NCBI RefSeq assembly: GCF_958979055.1
Contig: NC_084886.1
Coordinates: 64,501 to 128,500, forward strand
DNA length: 64,000 bases
Direction of reading: 5' to 3'
From: Alnus glutinosa
Lineage: Eukaryota > Streptophyta > Magnoliopsida > Fagales > Betulaceae
Shown piece by piece: positions 36,078 through 48,130 of the stretch. Each line of letters starts with the position of its first letter. The stretch's first letter is position 1. Under the pieces are notes generated by a model that saw only the letters and a program-made list of their open reading frames with translations, made no database searches and had not been told where the DNA came from. The position numbers were made by a program, and so were the translations under genes.

Positions 36078-36345
36078 AACGCTGCTCCCCCCCCCAAAAA
36101 AAAAAAGAAAGGAAAATAATATTTTAAGTTAGAATAAATATAAATAAAAGTCTCAAATATAGCTCCCATATTTTGCTAATTTTTGCAATTCTATGGTATT
36201 TTATTTTCTAAAAGGTTAATTATCTTATAGTCACAGTAATCATACAATATACTATTACAAAAACATTATATACTAAAATTCAAGTGCAGGCAATTAAAAA
36301 ATAATAATAATAAGAGCAGGTAAAAATTGAATGCAATAAAATTAG

Positions 36346-36852
36346 GGGTTAAATACCTTATTGGTACCTGAGTTTTGGCAACATTATGTTTTGGTACCTG
36401 AATTTCAATTTGCATCACAGATGATATCTCAGTTTTGAGAAAATACCAAATTGGTACCTCAGTCAAATTTTTCGTCAAAAAACAAACGGCCCGCTACGTC
36501 ACTGCTACTTGGCACCATTAGGAACACGACACCTGTCCCTTGCGACATGTCAGAATCCACATAATTGCCAAATCACTCAAACACTTCCACATCACATACC
36601 CATGTCATTTACTGATTTTGGGGGAAATGGCAATTATGTGAGTGCTGACATGTCATAAGGGACAAGTGTCGTGTTCCTATTGGTGCTAAGTGACAGTGAT
36701 GTGGCGGACCGTTAGTTTTTGTACGGAAAACTTGATTAAAGTACCAATTCAATCTTTTCTCAAAACTGAGGTACCATCTGTGATGCAAATTGAAACTCAG
36801 GTACCAAAAGATAAAGTTGTCAAAACTCAGGTACCAATAAGATATTTAACCC
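36346..36852. mobile_element. Fold-back MULE-like element with 9-bp duplication
   Basis: Ends GGGTTAAATA / TATTTAACCC with arms of about 180 bp. GGTACCTGAGTTTTGGCAAC pairs with GTTGTCAAAACTCAGGTACC, and ACGACACCTGTCCCTTGCGA pairs with the complementary segment near 36660. The flanks TAAAATTAG (36337-36345) and TAAAATTAA (36853-36861) match at eight of nine bases, the duplication size of Mutator-like elements. It encodes nothing. Confidence 0.8.
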
Positions 36853-37293
36853 TAAAATTAATGCATTAGTCAAAGAAATTTCATTGACTTTGATTCGATG
36901 GGAATGTATGATTTTACGATACATATTTTCAGTAATTTATTGTTCGAATCTATTAATTTGGATGACAAATATGAGAGAATCCTTATTAGGCAGCAAAAAC
37001 TTGTACCCTTCAACCTTCACGACAATATCCAAATTACACTTTCAATCAATGTATTTATCACATTTTTTGCCTAAATTACTAACAATTTGAATCCATAAAT
37101 TTATGAACTAATTATGAGCTAATGTTTTAGATACTTCTCACGCTTTTGGTGGATATTAGGCTACACCATTTTTTTTTTTTTTTTTAAATGTTAACACCTT
37201 TTTATACTCGGGTTAGTCAAGCGATTCTCAAATCATTCCTTAAGATCTCTTAATGGTGGAACGTAACACAAGGTTAATGGCAACGTCGTATCT

Positions 37294-38003
37294 GGTAAAT
37301 GTATAATAAATTCCTAAGTCGACGTGCGATTTGAAAATAGTCCTTCACTTTTTAATTTTAAGCATTTACTCCTTAACTTTTTCACGTTTTTGAATTTGGT
37401 CATTCCGTCTATTTTCCATCTAATTTTGTTAATTCCGTTTGGTTGAGTCACTGTTTGGCCACGTCAGAATCGACAACTAAGTCTAAAAACGACGTCGTTT
37501 CAATATTTCTTTTTTTAAAAAAAAAAAAAAAAAACGAATGATGGGTTTTGGCTCACCCCCAAAGGCCATGGGGGAGGTTCGGTCACACCCAAGGGCCAAA
37601 ACCCAACAATTTTTATTTTTTATTTTATTTTTTGCCATGAGGTGGCCATGGGGGGTGGTTCGGCCACCCCCAGACCGTTCAAAGGGGTTGCTGAGCCACC
37701 CCCTTGGCCAAAATGGGGGTGGCTCACCTTTTTTTTTTTTTTTTTTCCTATTTTTTAAATAAAATTATTATTAAAAAAAAAAAAAAAAAAGTATTGAAAC
37801 GGCGTCGTTTTTAGGCTTAGTTGTTGATGCTGACGTGGCCAAACAATGGCTCAGCCAAATGGAATTAACAAGATTGGATGAAAAATTGATGGAAGTACCT
37901 AATTCAAAAATGCGAAAAAGTTAAAGAGTAAATGTTTAAAATTAAAAAATGATGGATCATTTTCAAATCACGCGTCTACTCAAGAATTTATTATACATTT
38001 ACC
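37294..38003. mobile_element. Fold-back inverted-repeat element with GC-rich core
   Basis: Ends GGTAAATGTATAATAAATTC and its complement, with arms of about 210 bp that include AAAACGACGTCGTTTCAATA against TATTGAAACGGCGTCGTTTT. The centre (37540-37730) is flanked by A/T runs and built from GGGGTGGC and GCCACCCC blocks. No coding capacity and no clear target duplication. Confidence 0.7.
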
Positions 38004-38312
38004 CTAATAGTTTAGTGTGTACGTGTCATTGAGTCAATACCAATTAAATTCACCACATCATTCAAGAAAAACAGAAGAAAATAAAAAGAAAAAAAATATA
38101 TAATAAGAATAGAGATAACCCAAACCATCCCCAATTTCAAAAGGTAATTGGGGTGGTTCACTATCCCAAAAATTAGGTTGAAGGTGGTCGAACTACTTCT
38201 CTCTCTCTTTTATTGTCGTATTTTTTTTTTTTTTTTTTTAATGTATCATTTTTAAAATGATATAGCAAAACTAATTATTCTTTTTTTTTTTTTTTTAAGT
38301 AGCAAAGCCAAT

Positions 38313-39300
38313 TATTGTTATTATTATTATTATTATTATTTTATAGATACATAAAAAGAAATTACATCATTAAAGGAAATTACAACAATAACAAGGGCTG
38401 GGCAACCAAAAATGAAAACTAGGAATGTAAGTATGCGGTGACAATGTTTTCGAAGATGCGGGCCAAATGATTTTTAGTACGAATGCTAGAAATCTGGGCC
38501 ACAAGTAATGGTGGTTTGTGGTGTATGAAGAGTCTTAAGGACTCAAACACCAATACAGAAACAAACATGGAGAAGTTATGGAAACAGAAAAGCCCAAATA
38601 AACAAAGGGGAAAACACACACACACACACACACAATGGGTCACCGGGGCTGGGGATGGGAGCCTCTTGTGACGGCACGTGTACTCCACGCGCCAGCACGG
38701 GGAAAGCCTCTCCCTGGCCGTGAACGACGCCCTCGACCAGAAACCACCAACAGTGGAGGTGGGGGAAGGTGGAGAGGAGAAATAAGGCATTCACATGCCG
38801 GCGGACAAGGATCTGTTGCTAGAGTGTGCAAGTCACGCTCTGGTGCGTGGTTGTCCGGAGGTGACGCGGCTAGTGTCGGTGGGACCAGAGCACGACAGCG
38901 ATCATGGTGGGGAGGAGCGTGTAGTGCTTGATTTGGAGGATGATCGTAAATCTAAGTATGAAAACTTCAACCTTTAATCCGCACCAAACTTGGCCTAAAA
39001 CACGGTGGAGAGCACGATGGAGGATGGAGGAGACCCATGAAAGCCATGTTGATATGTAGAAAAACAAAGAAATGGACATGGATAAGGCTGGGGCAAACTC
39101 CAGCAAGATAAAGGTTACTGCAAGCTCCAACAAGATAAGAGCCTCATCAAAGGTGAAAGCACGGGAAGTGAGGGGGGTAAGAGAAGGAGAAAAGGAAGAG
39201 AAGGGGGCTTCCCTCCCATGGTGTTTCGGGGTTGGTGGTTTTTAGAAGAAACGTTTTAGAGAGAGGAGGGAAAGTTTTTTTCTCGGGAGGACCAGTAGCA
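38313..39300 (-). mobile_element. Unclassified retroelement-like segment
   Basis: On the minus strand the segment ends in a LINE-like tail (TAATGATGTAATTTC, TATGTATCTATAAA) followed by an ATT-repeat tract at 38313-38342. The interior 38640-39200 is unusually GC-rich, with a (CA)n tract near 38614-38633. Frames on both strands are open but match no domain I know. It may be a 5'-region fragment of a LINE or a captured gene piece. Confidence 0.35.
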
Positions 39301-39662
39301 AAGTTAATTAGTTAACCTATCAACATGTTCCAATAAAAGCATGTCTATCTCCAGCCAGGCTATTGGCCAAAATCTGACTTCATCATCACCTCATACACAT
39401 GGTTAAAATACATGGAATGACTTGAGACTTTTTTTTTTTTTTTTTAAATGGATAAGTGGTTGATATTATTACTAACAACATAACACCTTACAAACAAAAG
39501 TTTGCCAACCAAAACCAAATAACTCAAAACATAGCTCAAAACCACCAAACAACAAAAAACAACAAGCAATTAAACCAAAATAGAGAGAGCAATATTCCAA
39601 CTTAAACAAAGAGCAACATTCTCCCTAGTCTTCGTGAATTTTCCTTTTTCATAAATGCGATA

Positions 39663-42600
39663 TCAAATGTCCCAGTAGATCAACCGAAGCACTTGTTCTT
39701 CATTTTTGGACCCCCATGGTGCTTAATTTCGTTCCTTGCCCGCCACACATGATAAACAGCATAATGTAAAACTAATATGCAAAGAACATCCCATAGCCTC
39801 TTAGTTTTCCATTGTCCACAGCCAACCTCCAGCACATTAGACCAATCAAGATCAAGATTACCAATATTACACCTCTGCATGCAGTTCTTCCAAATCCGAG
39901 AGCTAAAACTACATTGGAAGAACATGTGGTCTCAACTTTCAATTCCATGCCTGCAAAAAACACATTGTGTGTCTCCTTTATATCTCCAAACTATGAGTCG
40001 ATCTCTAGTGGTAAGCCTATTTCTCACAGGCAACCACAACAAGAAAGTCTGTTTACGAATGGCATAAGAAAACCAAATGATAGGCCACCAAGGTACCTCC
40101 GATCTCTTCTTCCTCAAAGAATTCCAAGTTTCTGAATTGACATAAGTTCCTTTCTGAGCCACAGTCCAAACCAGATGATTAGAATCTCCTAGCTGGATTT
40201 CCAGGAGCCGAGTTTGGATAGTTACTAGCTCTTCAGAATGAGCTGGCTTCCAATGTCAATTGTTAAGTGTCGAATGTTGCACATTCAAGCCCCTTAACTT
40301 GCATATGTTATTTTTTTTAGCATTGTTATTTGTTTGGTTTTGTGTTGTTTTATTGTTTTCAGATTTTAAATAAAGATACAATTAATTTCATTGATTTTGG
40401 GTTTAAAGCACACATTGAGAAGACCTGGAAGATGTGGTTAAGTTAAATCAAAACAAGGAAATGATTAAATCGGAATTTATTCACTAAGAGTCAAAATCGG
40501 ATTGGATTCAAATTTGGATTTTGAACATGTATCAGTGTTTTAATCATAACTTTCGACTCAGATCTCGAATTTCGATGAAATTTTATGGCGTTGGAAATCT
40601 AATAAAAAATTCAACAAATATGTCAGAAATAGCTTTTCTCTAATTCGGACGTTTACTATGCCAAAATCGCCACGAAATAAAAGACCGCAAATTTAGAATC
40701 ATTTTCCTACTTCGATTGAAGTTTTAATCTCTTACTTAGACTAAAAGACTAAGTTTTGATTTTTCTTGGATTTCTAGATCTTTTAGGCCTCTCCTAGTCT
40801 CTATAAATAGACCCATAAGCTTCAAGAGAATGTGTGCTTGTGCTTAGCTTTAGACAGAAAACTCTTCATGGAGGCTTGACAAGTTGAAGATGAGAATAAC
40901 ATGGCAGGAGGCCATCCCAGCACCATGATGAGCGGCTAAATTCGTACTAGGGTGTTGATATAGCCATTTCCAAGTAACAATGGTTTAATTGTATTTTAAT
41001 TTGGAATTTTCTATATGCATGATGATTATATAACTGTGAGAATTGATCTTAATGTTTATATTCAATCATTATGAATTTCTTATCTTGTCTTAGAAAGTCT
41101 TTTATATTGATTGAACTCTATCCTTCATATTTTATGTGATTATGTGAATGATTGTTATACAACGATTTTAATTGATATATGATCAAGAGGGTTAGATAGG
41201 TCATGCCTAGGGAAGACGGATTGTACTACACCCTAGTTTAGTGTAATTTAGGTAGACAGTTCGTACCAACCGAAGATGGGTTATACTATTCCATTGATTG
41301 TATGTATCCTATTCCATTGATTGTATGTATCCTATTAAAGACGTACCTAATCTATACATCAGGAAGACGGGTCGTACCGCATTTTAGTGGTTAGGTGAAC
41401 GGTCCGTGCTAACCGAAGATAGATTATACTTATTCTTTAAAGGTAATTTCTTGACTACTCGAGTGAGACAATCCCTGTATCATGCACAGTACGAATTTCC
41501 CTTGTTAATTTATGATTGACCATTGTTATACGGTGAGTGGTGAAATCAATCCCTTATTCTTTCTCTCATCCCTACTCTTTTTAAATTAATGTTTCTTTTA
41601 CATTTATGTATTTATTTTTAGAAAACAAAAATAAAATCAAACATATTTTTAATTAAGTTATATTTAATATAGAAAAGCTTGATAGCAATACCCATGCAGC
41701 CCTTGAGGTTCGACACCCTCTCTATAAGCCTTATCCTACAAGGACTTGTCCTATTGCGAGTGATTATTTTTATTATTGATAGATTTTGGTAAACAAAAGA
41801 CCGCATCACCAATCTCCATTCCTTAGAACAAACGCGACTTTGGCATCAATGTTACTATGAGAATCATAGATTATTCTGAAGCCGAATCTCTCAAGTAAAG
41901 GCCCACATGGATGCCAGTTATCATGCTATAAGTGATACTAGTACCATCTCCCACTTCAAACTTGAGAAAACCTCTAGCAAGATGTCAGATTCTAAGTAGT
42001 TTCCTCTAATTCCATGAGCAATTTTGAGGAAGTTTGACATTCTATAAACTTCTCCCCATCAAAAGATGCACTTGAACCGAGGCAACCCAAATAGATCCAA
42101 ACTTAGCAAATAAGGACCAAATATGCCTCATCATGGAAGAAATATTCAAAGTTTCTAAACATTTTAACCCCAAATCACCTTCGAACTTGGGGAAGCAAAT
42201 ATCACCCCACCCAACATTTGCTTTTGCTGACTTACCATCCTTACCATTCCACAAAAACTTATTAAATTTTTGGGAAATATCTTTTAAAATACTCTTAGGC
42301 AGAATAAAGATACTGGTCCAATAAACTTGTAAGCCGTAGAGAACAGAGGTAATCAACTGCAACCTTCTAGTAAAAGACAATTGCTTCGAAGTCCAAGAAC
42401 CAATCCTACTTGTAATCTTTTCAATCAGCACTCTACAATCCGCAGCAAAAAGCTTGGAGGAAATTAAAGGAACCCCAAGATAACGAATTGGAAATTGTCC
42501 TTCCTCCAACTGCAGTTCAGCCATTAGGATAGCCTTCATCCTAGAAGATAAACCAGCATAGAAGCAATAACTTTTGGAAGGGTTCGCTCTCAAACCAGAA

Positions 42601-44759
42601 AGCTGTTCAAATTCAAGAAGAGCAACCTTCACAACTTTAATGGAAGAAACACTTGCCTCAGAAAATAGCAACATATCATCAGCAAAACAAAGATGCGTGA
42701 GCTGCAAAGTTGAGCATTTGGGGTGGAAATTGAAACCTGAATCTGATCCAGTGTACTCTCCCATAATTCTAGAAAATATTTCCATGACAATGACAAACAG
42801 GTAAGGGGAAAGGGGATCCCCTTGCCTCAACCCTCTGGCCCCCTTAAAATAACCAACCAAAGTTCCATTTATGGAGATAGAAAACCGTGGGAAGGTAATG
42901 CACTCTTTAATCCAATTTATGAATCTAATGGGAAAACTAAAGCAAGATAAGCAATGGATAATAAAGTCCCAATTAATTGAGTCATAAGCCTTCAAAAAGT
43001 CAATCTTCATTGTGCATCTAGGCTTCCCATCATTTCGGTGATAATTTCTCACCAATTTTTGAGCCAACAAGACATTTTCAGCAATATTTCTACCCGGAAT
43101 GAAAGCAGATTGATTACTACTAATCATAGAGTCAAGAATAGGGAGCATCCTATTTGACAGGATTTTTGTGATGCATTTGTAGACTACATTATAGTAGGCA
43201 ATTGGACTAAAGTCCCCCATAATAGAAGCATTCGACTTCTTAGGCACCAAGGTTAAGATGGTAGCATTCACCTCCTTTAAGAGCATGCCGATGTCAAAGA
43301 AACTTTGAATTGCTGCAACCACATCAGCCCCCACAACATCCCAAGAAGACTTGAAAAACTCAACCGTGTAACCATTTAGACCAGGTGACTTATTTGCTTT
43401 CATGCTGAAGAAAGTAGTATTGATTTCCTCAGTCGAAACAGCCTTCTCAGCCGATACAACAGGAGGAATAAGATGTCTAAGCCGAACAACATTCTCACCA
43501 GAAAAGATCATCTGAGTAGACCCCAAGAGCTTCTTATAAAAAGTCTCTGCAATGTTTTTAATCCCAACAATATCTTCTACTCGGTTTTCATTCTCATCAT
43601 ATAAGTAAGTGATGGTGTTTTTAGCATGTCGCCCTTTAAACACCCTGTGGAAGAAAGCCGAATTCTAATCTCCCAAAAGAAGCCATTGATTTATAGCCTT
43701 TTGTTTAAGAAAAGCCTCATCGGCTCCTCAGCTCTGGAGATGGAAACATAAGCATGCAAATATTCCCTTTCTTTGAGTAAAGCTTCAACACTACCAAGAG
43801 ATTTTAAGACATCTTGTTAAGCTATTTCCAGGCACTCTCGGGCTTGGATAACTTTGCTTGTAATATATCCATAGCAACTAGAATTTTTGCCCTTCGAAAT
43901 TGCTTTAAAAGCTTTTAGTTTTATGCATAGTTTATACATAGGGACCCCCCCTACAATCTTGATTCCAACTGGTGGTAAGCCAATCCATATACTCCTTGTT
44001 TTCCAGCCAATAAGTGAAAAACTTGAATGGCTTTGGGTCAAAACTAACCATAGTACCTATAGAAATGATTGCAGGAGAATGACTAGAAATTCCATTAGAA
44101 GGGAAATCAACACAAGTCCTTCCAAATCTACAAATCCATTCCTCATTCACCAATACCCTATCCAACTTCCTGGCCACAAAACTCGGACCTGCACTTTTAT
44201 TATTCCAGGAGTAAAAGCAACCACTAAAATTTAAATCTATAACTTTTATATTATTCAAACAATCCCCAAATTCCAGCTTATAAGAGGTCAAATAAGCTGA
44301 ACCCCATTTTTCCTCCAAACAAGGAACCACATTAAAGTCTCCACATAAAATCCAGGGGGTAGAAGATACCCTTAACTTCATGGAGTGAAGATTCTGCCAT
44401 AAACATCTCCTATCGATAGGGTTATTGGCACCATACACAAAGGTTTGGTACCAACAAGCTTTCTCTTGATTGGAATAGAAAATGCAAGTAACACTCTGGT
44501 CACTTTTATCAACAACAGACACAATAAACTCCTCCTTTTTCCAGCAAACCCAAATATGGCCCAAGTAATGCTTTCCATAGTTGAATTGACAATCTCAATT
44601 TGGAAGCATAGAAGAGCAAATTTGCACAGCATGACTTTCCTTCACTTTAGTCTCCACCAAACAAACAATGCTAATCTTTTTGGTCCGAACAATACTCAAA
44701 ACCTCTTTTTGCTTGGAGGGGTGGTTCAAGCCCCTCACATTCCATATTAACATGTTCAT
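39663..44759 (-). pseudogene. LINE ORF2 (endonuclease-reverse transcriptase), interrupted
   Basis: The endonuclease runs from about 44759: NMLIWNVRGLNHPSKQK, CLVETKVKE, YGANNPIDRRCLW, CGDFNVV, KLDRVLVNEEW. The usual SDHSPA catalytic motif reads SSHSPA, losing the aspartate. The reverse transcriptase is open from 43643 to 42042 (533 residues) with KIDFLKAYDSINWDF, GLRQGDPLSPYLF and LCFADDMLLF, so its core is intact. The C-terminal part continues after the insertion at 40255-41808, with TVAQKGTYVNSETW, TQCVFCRHGIES and a zf-RVT-like end near 39680. A stop near 44600, the break around 43650-43990 and the 1.55-kb insertion disrupt it. Confidence 0.9.
40255..41808. mobile_element. LTR-like insertion (1554 bp) nested in the LINE
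   Basis: Flanked by a 5-bp direct repeat CCAAT (40250-40254 and 41809-41813); removing it restores continuity of the LINE zf-RVT coding region. Ends are GTCAATTG and CGCATCA, so on the minus strand it starts TGATGCGG, as LTRs do, but ends in AC rather than CA. It has no coding frame of note. A series of short repeats (GACGGATTGTAC, GACGGGTCGTACC, GAAGATGGGTTATAC) lies at 41215-41430. A solo LTR or short non-autonomous LTR element is the best guess. Confidence 0.6.
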
Positions 44760-44774
44760 GAATGAGGCGAAAAA

Positions 44775-46198
44775 CCCCTCATCAACCTCTCCTTTTCCTC
44801 CTCCAGTTTCCCCTTCCCTTTGTCAATTGAACAGGATGGACCAGGATCCAGTTCTGCATTAGCAACATTTGAAAAGCCTCATTTGACTTTCGAATCTCAC
44901 TGTTGTCAAAAGTCCTACCATCAACTCGACCCAACAACTGAAAGGAATTGGACCAATGCTTACTATTATCAACAATAGATGCACAAGACTTATGTGTTTT
45001 CTTGGATCTGCTCACAACATTCCAAGTATCACCTACAGAAGGTCCTAGAGGATTAACTCTACCAATGTTAGGCTGAAACTGTGGGACACGTACATGATGA
45101 ACTGGTTCTTTTCGACGCCACACTTCCTTCTCAATTTTAGTACAAGTGTGTGAGGCATGCCCAAATGTGAGTCGCTTTTTACATTTTATGAGCAGCTATG
45201 GATACTCAATCCCAACGTTGTTAATATCACCATTAATTCCTATGAGTTCTATTTCTTTAAGAAAATTAGCATTTACTAAGACTCGGGCAAAGCCAAGCCT
45301 AAGTTGCTCCACAGTCACCGAGTCAGCACAAATAGGCTTTCCTATTCCACTAGCAACATGACTCAAATAGGTGGAATTCCAAAATTCCATAGGGAGATTA
45401 TGAAGCTTAATCTAAATAGGGACAGAGGCTAAAGAGAGCTTAAGTAATTGTATACTTGGAGCCCATCGACGAAGAATAAGAGGTTTATTAGCAATATGCC
45501 ACAACTTCTCCTCCATCACTGCGTCTCTGATGATATCATTTGCAAATCGAAACAAGTAGAGGCCATTCTCCTACTAGAAAGCCTCTACACTCCCAAATGA
45601 CGCCCAAATATTCTCCACAGTTCTCTTAACCACATAGAACAAAAGAGGTTTGTCCATAAACTGACAAATCAAAGAAGAAGACCATTTCGAGATCCTTTCC
45701 TCAATAGCTTCCTTAGGCGGCTGAACAATAATCCTCCCATTTTGGCGTTGAGGTTCAAAATACTGCAAAGAGCCTAAGGATTTTTCAGTTTTGAAGAGCT
45801 GCCTCCAATCTTGAATCCTTCATTTCTCAACATCTTTCCCCAACCCGTCTTCATCCTTCCGCACAGGAAAAGGAAGTGGAGCATTGACATTTTCCACCTG
45901 AGCATCCTTCGCGGGTACTTCACTGTAAAAGAACAGGGGAGCGAATCTCCATGTGATCTTCATCCTGCGACAAGGAACCATCAAGTTCTTCTAGAGGAAG
46001 ACAACAATTCATCTCCCTACATTCAGGTATTTCACCTTCCAGAGGGATACAACAATTCAGCTCCCTACGTGCAGATACTTCTCCTTATGTAGTATTGACA
46101 ATGTCCTCCGACCAAACATCCAGAGCAACCTCATTGGACTCATGTCCTCCAAGTGCACAAGGTTTGGTCGCTTTTTTCACTCTTCTCCTTTTCGCCAT
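44775..46198 (-). pseudogene. LINE ORF1 (DUF4283 / zinc-knuckle protein), broken
   Basis: Starts at ATG 46198 (MAKRRRVKKATKPCALGG) and runs with several stops. Recognisable parts: FEPQRQNGRIIVQPPKEA, LLFYVVKRTVENIWASFGSV, LYLFRFANDIIRDAVMEEKLWHIANKPLILRRW (the DUF4283 RNA-binding region), LPMEFWNSTYLSHVASGIGKPICAD, then a short CCHC-like stretch KKRLTFGHASHTCTK. The order and the neighbouring ORF2 identify it as the nucleic-acid-binding ORF1 of a plant L1. Confidence 0.8.
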
Positions 46199-46408
46199 AA
46201 TTCAAAAAGACCGACAGTATCACCCCCACCATTAATCCAGAAACCTGTTTCGGCAACCTGCACCGGCAATCACATTACCAGGCGCCCCCAAGCGAGTAGC
46301 AAAACCCAAATAGATTCCTAACTGCCACAGAGCGTCCTAATTGCCTTTGCCACACAAGCAAAAAGGATGAAGAATCTGTTCTTTCATTTTTGGAATGACT
46401 TGAGACTT

Positions 46409-47449
46409 AGACAAGATGTATCACTGACACTACTTCAAGCCCAAGGATAAGATGTGGTGTACAAAATGTGAGCCCTTTTTTTGAGTAATCTTCTAGAACT
46501 ATTTTCTCACACACACAACCTTATGGTGAAATTGATGCCAACTGAGGCTGCATTTGGAAACTCTGTTGAAACCTATTTTTACAGATTTCAAATGCTTGTT
46601 TGTTAACTCCATTTCGTAGTACATTCTGCAAATACATTTTCTCTAACCTCTACAAATAAGCTAGAATGAGAATCTCCGAAACCTGAAACCTTCATTCTCA
46701 TTTCTACTTCTAAATCTGGGGGATCACATGCACAACATTCAAGGCCCAACAATCAGTTGAAGCCTTTTTTAGTTTCTTTATCCTTTTTATTTTCATTTTT
46801 CTTCCTGAGACCTCTCCTCTCTTTACTTTTAACTTTTTTTTTTTTTTTTTTTGTCTTCCTCACCTATCAACCCCTCATTTCCCACAAATTAATCAACCTA
46901 AACTCCATAGTTACGAACCACAAGAAGGCGGGGGGGCTTTTGCGATGGTAGCCGAGATCCATACCACATGAATCTGAATTAAGGCCTCTCATTTTCCTCT
47001 CACTAGCCATGATTCACAGAAACATCGTCATTCTATTGGCACTCGGCAGAACAAGAAAAAGAGTTCAAACACCCCACAGAATATTTAAGGCAACTAAAAA
47101 ATTGTGCAAAAATATCGATATAGAGAACTAAAATAAAATTAAAATAAAAATACAAGGCAAACAAATAAAGTGCTTGCAAAATTATATGATCAAATAAATC
47201 AAACAACAAATTGGCGACAAATAACATATTGGAATCATTAGAAATCATGATAAATGAAAGAGAACATTAATAGAATGACAGCATATACAAGGGAAAATCA
47301 CAAAATTCTACAAAAATAGTAGCAAAGTCGAATAGAAGGCCTTATACGCTTCAGCCGTCAAATAGTTAAAGTTGTAACCGGTATATAATTAAAATTAGAC
47401 TAAAGATAATTCAAAAGTTGTAGTAAGGCACAAAAACGAAAAATACAAA
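46409..47449. other. Intergenic AT-rich DNA
   Basis: No gene seen. A 19-nt T run lies near 46831-46850. Confidence 0.55.
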
Positions 47450-47622
47450 AGAGTTATTCTATATGTTATATAAATGTCTATCAAATAATGTGACTGTTTT
47501 TAAAATCACCATTTGATCAAATTCACTATTTGATCAATCACATGCTCAATGTTAATTTTAAAAGCCATCTCATTATTTGATGGACACTTAATAAACATTT
47601 ATACGACATGTAGAATTACTCT
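47450..47622. mobile_element. MITE candidate, 173 bp
   Basis: Terminal inverted repeats AGAGTTATTCTATATGTTAT and, on the other strand, AGAGTAATTCTACATGTCGT, followed by ATAAATG on both sides and CATCAAATAATGAG-like arms. Size and structure fit a MITE. No clear target duplication. Confidence 0.65.
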
Positions 47623-47650
47623 AAGCAAAGCCTAATAAGAGCAGTGCTAC

Positions 47651-47709
47651 GCTGAAGCAAAATTTTCAGAATTCATCCGGAAATTTTGTTCCGAAAATTT
47701 TGCTTCAGC
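47651..47709. repeat. Short perfect hairpin
   Basis: Arms GCTGAAGCAAAATTTTC (47651-47667) and GAAAATTTTGCTTCAGC (47693-47709) are perfect 17-bp complements separated by 25 bp, about 420 bp upstream of the NDUFA2 start. Confidence 0.85.
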
Positions 47710-48130
47710 CAAGTATTACCCACCCAATAATAAAGAGAAATTATTCATTTTCTTTTGGTCCTTATTCCATTCTCTTAACTTTCAAAATTAGCATTAATCT
47801 TTGGGACCTGTATTATTTCACAAATAGACTCCACCAATTCAATAATAATTTTAAAAAAGAAAAAAAATGAAAGAAAGATCAAAGAAAAATAGAAAATGTA
47901 TAGCGCGTCTCAATAATAATTCAAAGACCGAGACCCTGAACTCCTGAAGGTGGTTTGCGGGTGTCTTCCAGTTTCTACAAGCAGCAGCAGTATTAGTTGG
48001 GCTGTGCTATATTGTTGTGGGCTAAGGACAGGGCCTCGGACCCTCCTGTTTTTACTTCGGCCTAGTGTTTGCAACTGGTGAGTGGTGACAAACACACAGA
48101 CGCACACCCAGAGAGAGACAGCGCGCAAGA

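Larger units (their letters stand above)
39431..46390 (-). mobile_element. Near-complete L1-type LINE with 18-bp target duplication
   Basis: Flanked by a perfect 18-bp repeat TGGAATGACTTGAGACTT at 39413-39430 and 46391-46408. The poly(A) tail (as T) starts at 39431, so the element reads leftward. It spans 6960 bp including a 1554-bp insertion, giving a LINE of about 5.4 kb. From 5' to 3' it has a broken ORF1 (DUF4283 and CCHC-type region), the ORF2 endonuclease, reverse transcriptase and a zf-RVT C terminus. The perfect duplication suggests moderately recent insertion, but stops in both ORFs make it inactive. Confidence 0.93.

Noticed and set aside
42042..43643. 533-codon frame as a host gene
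   Set aside because: It has reverse-transcriptase motifs (YDSINWDF, QGDPLSPYLF, FADD) and sits inside a bounded LINE.
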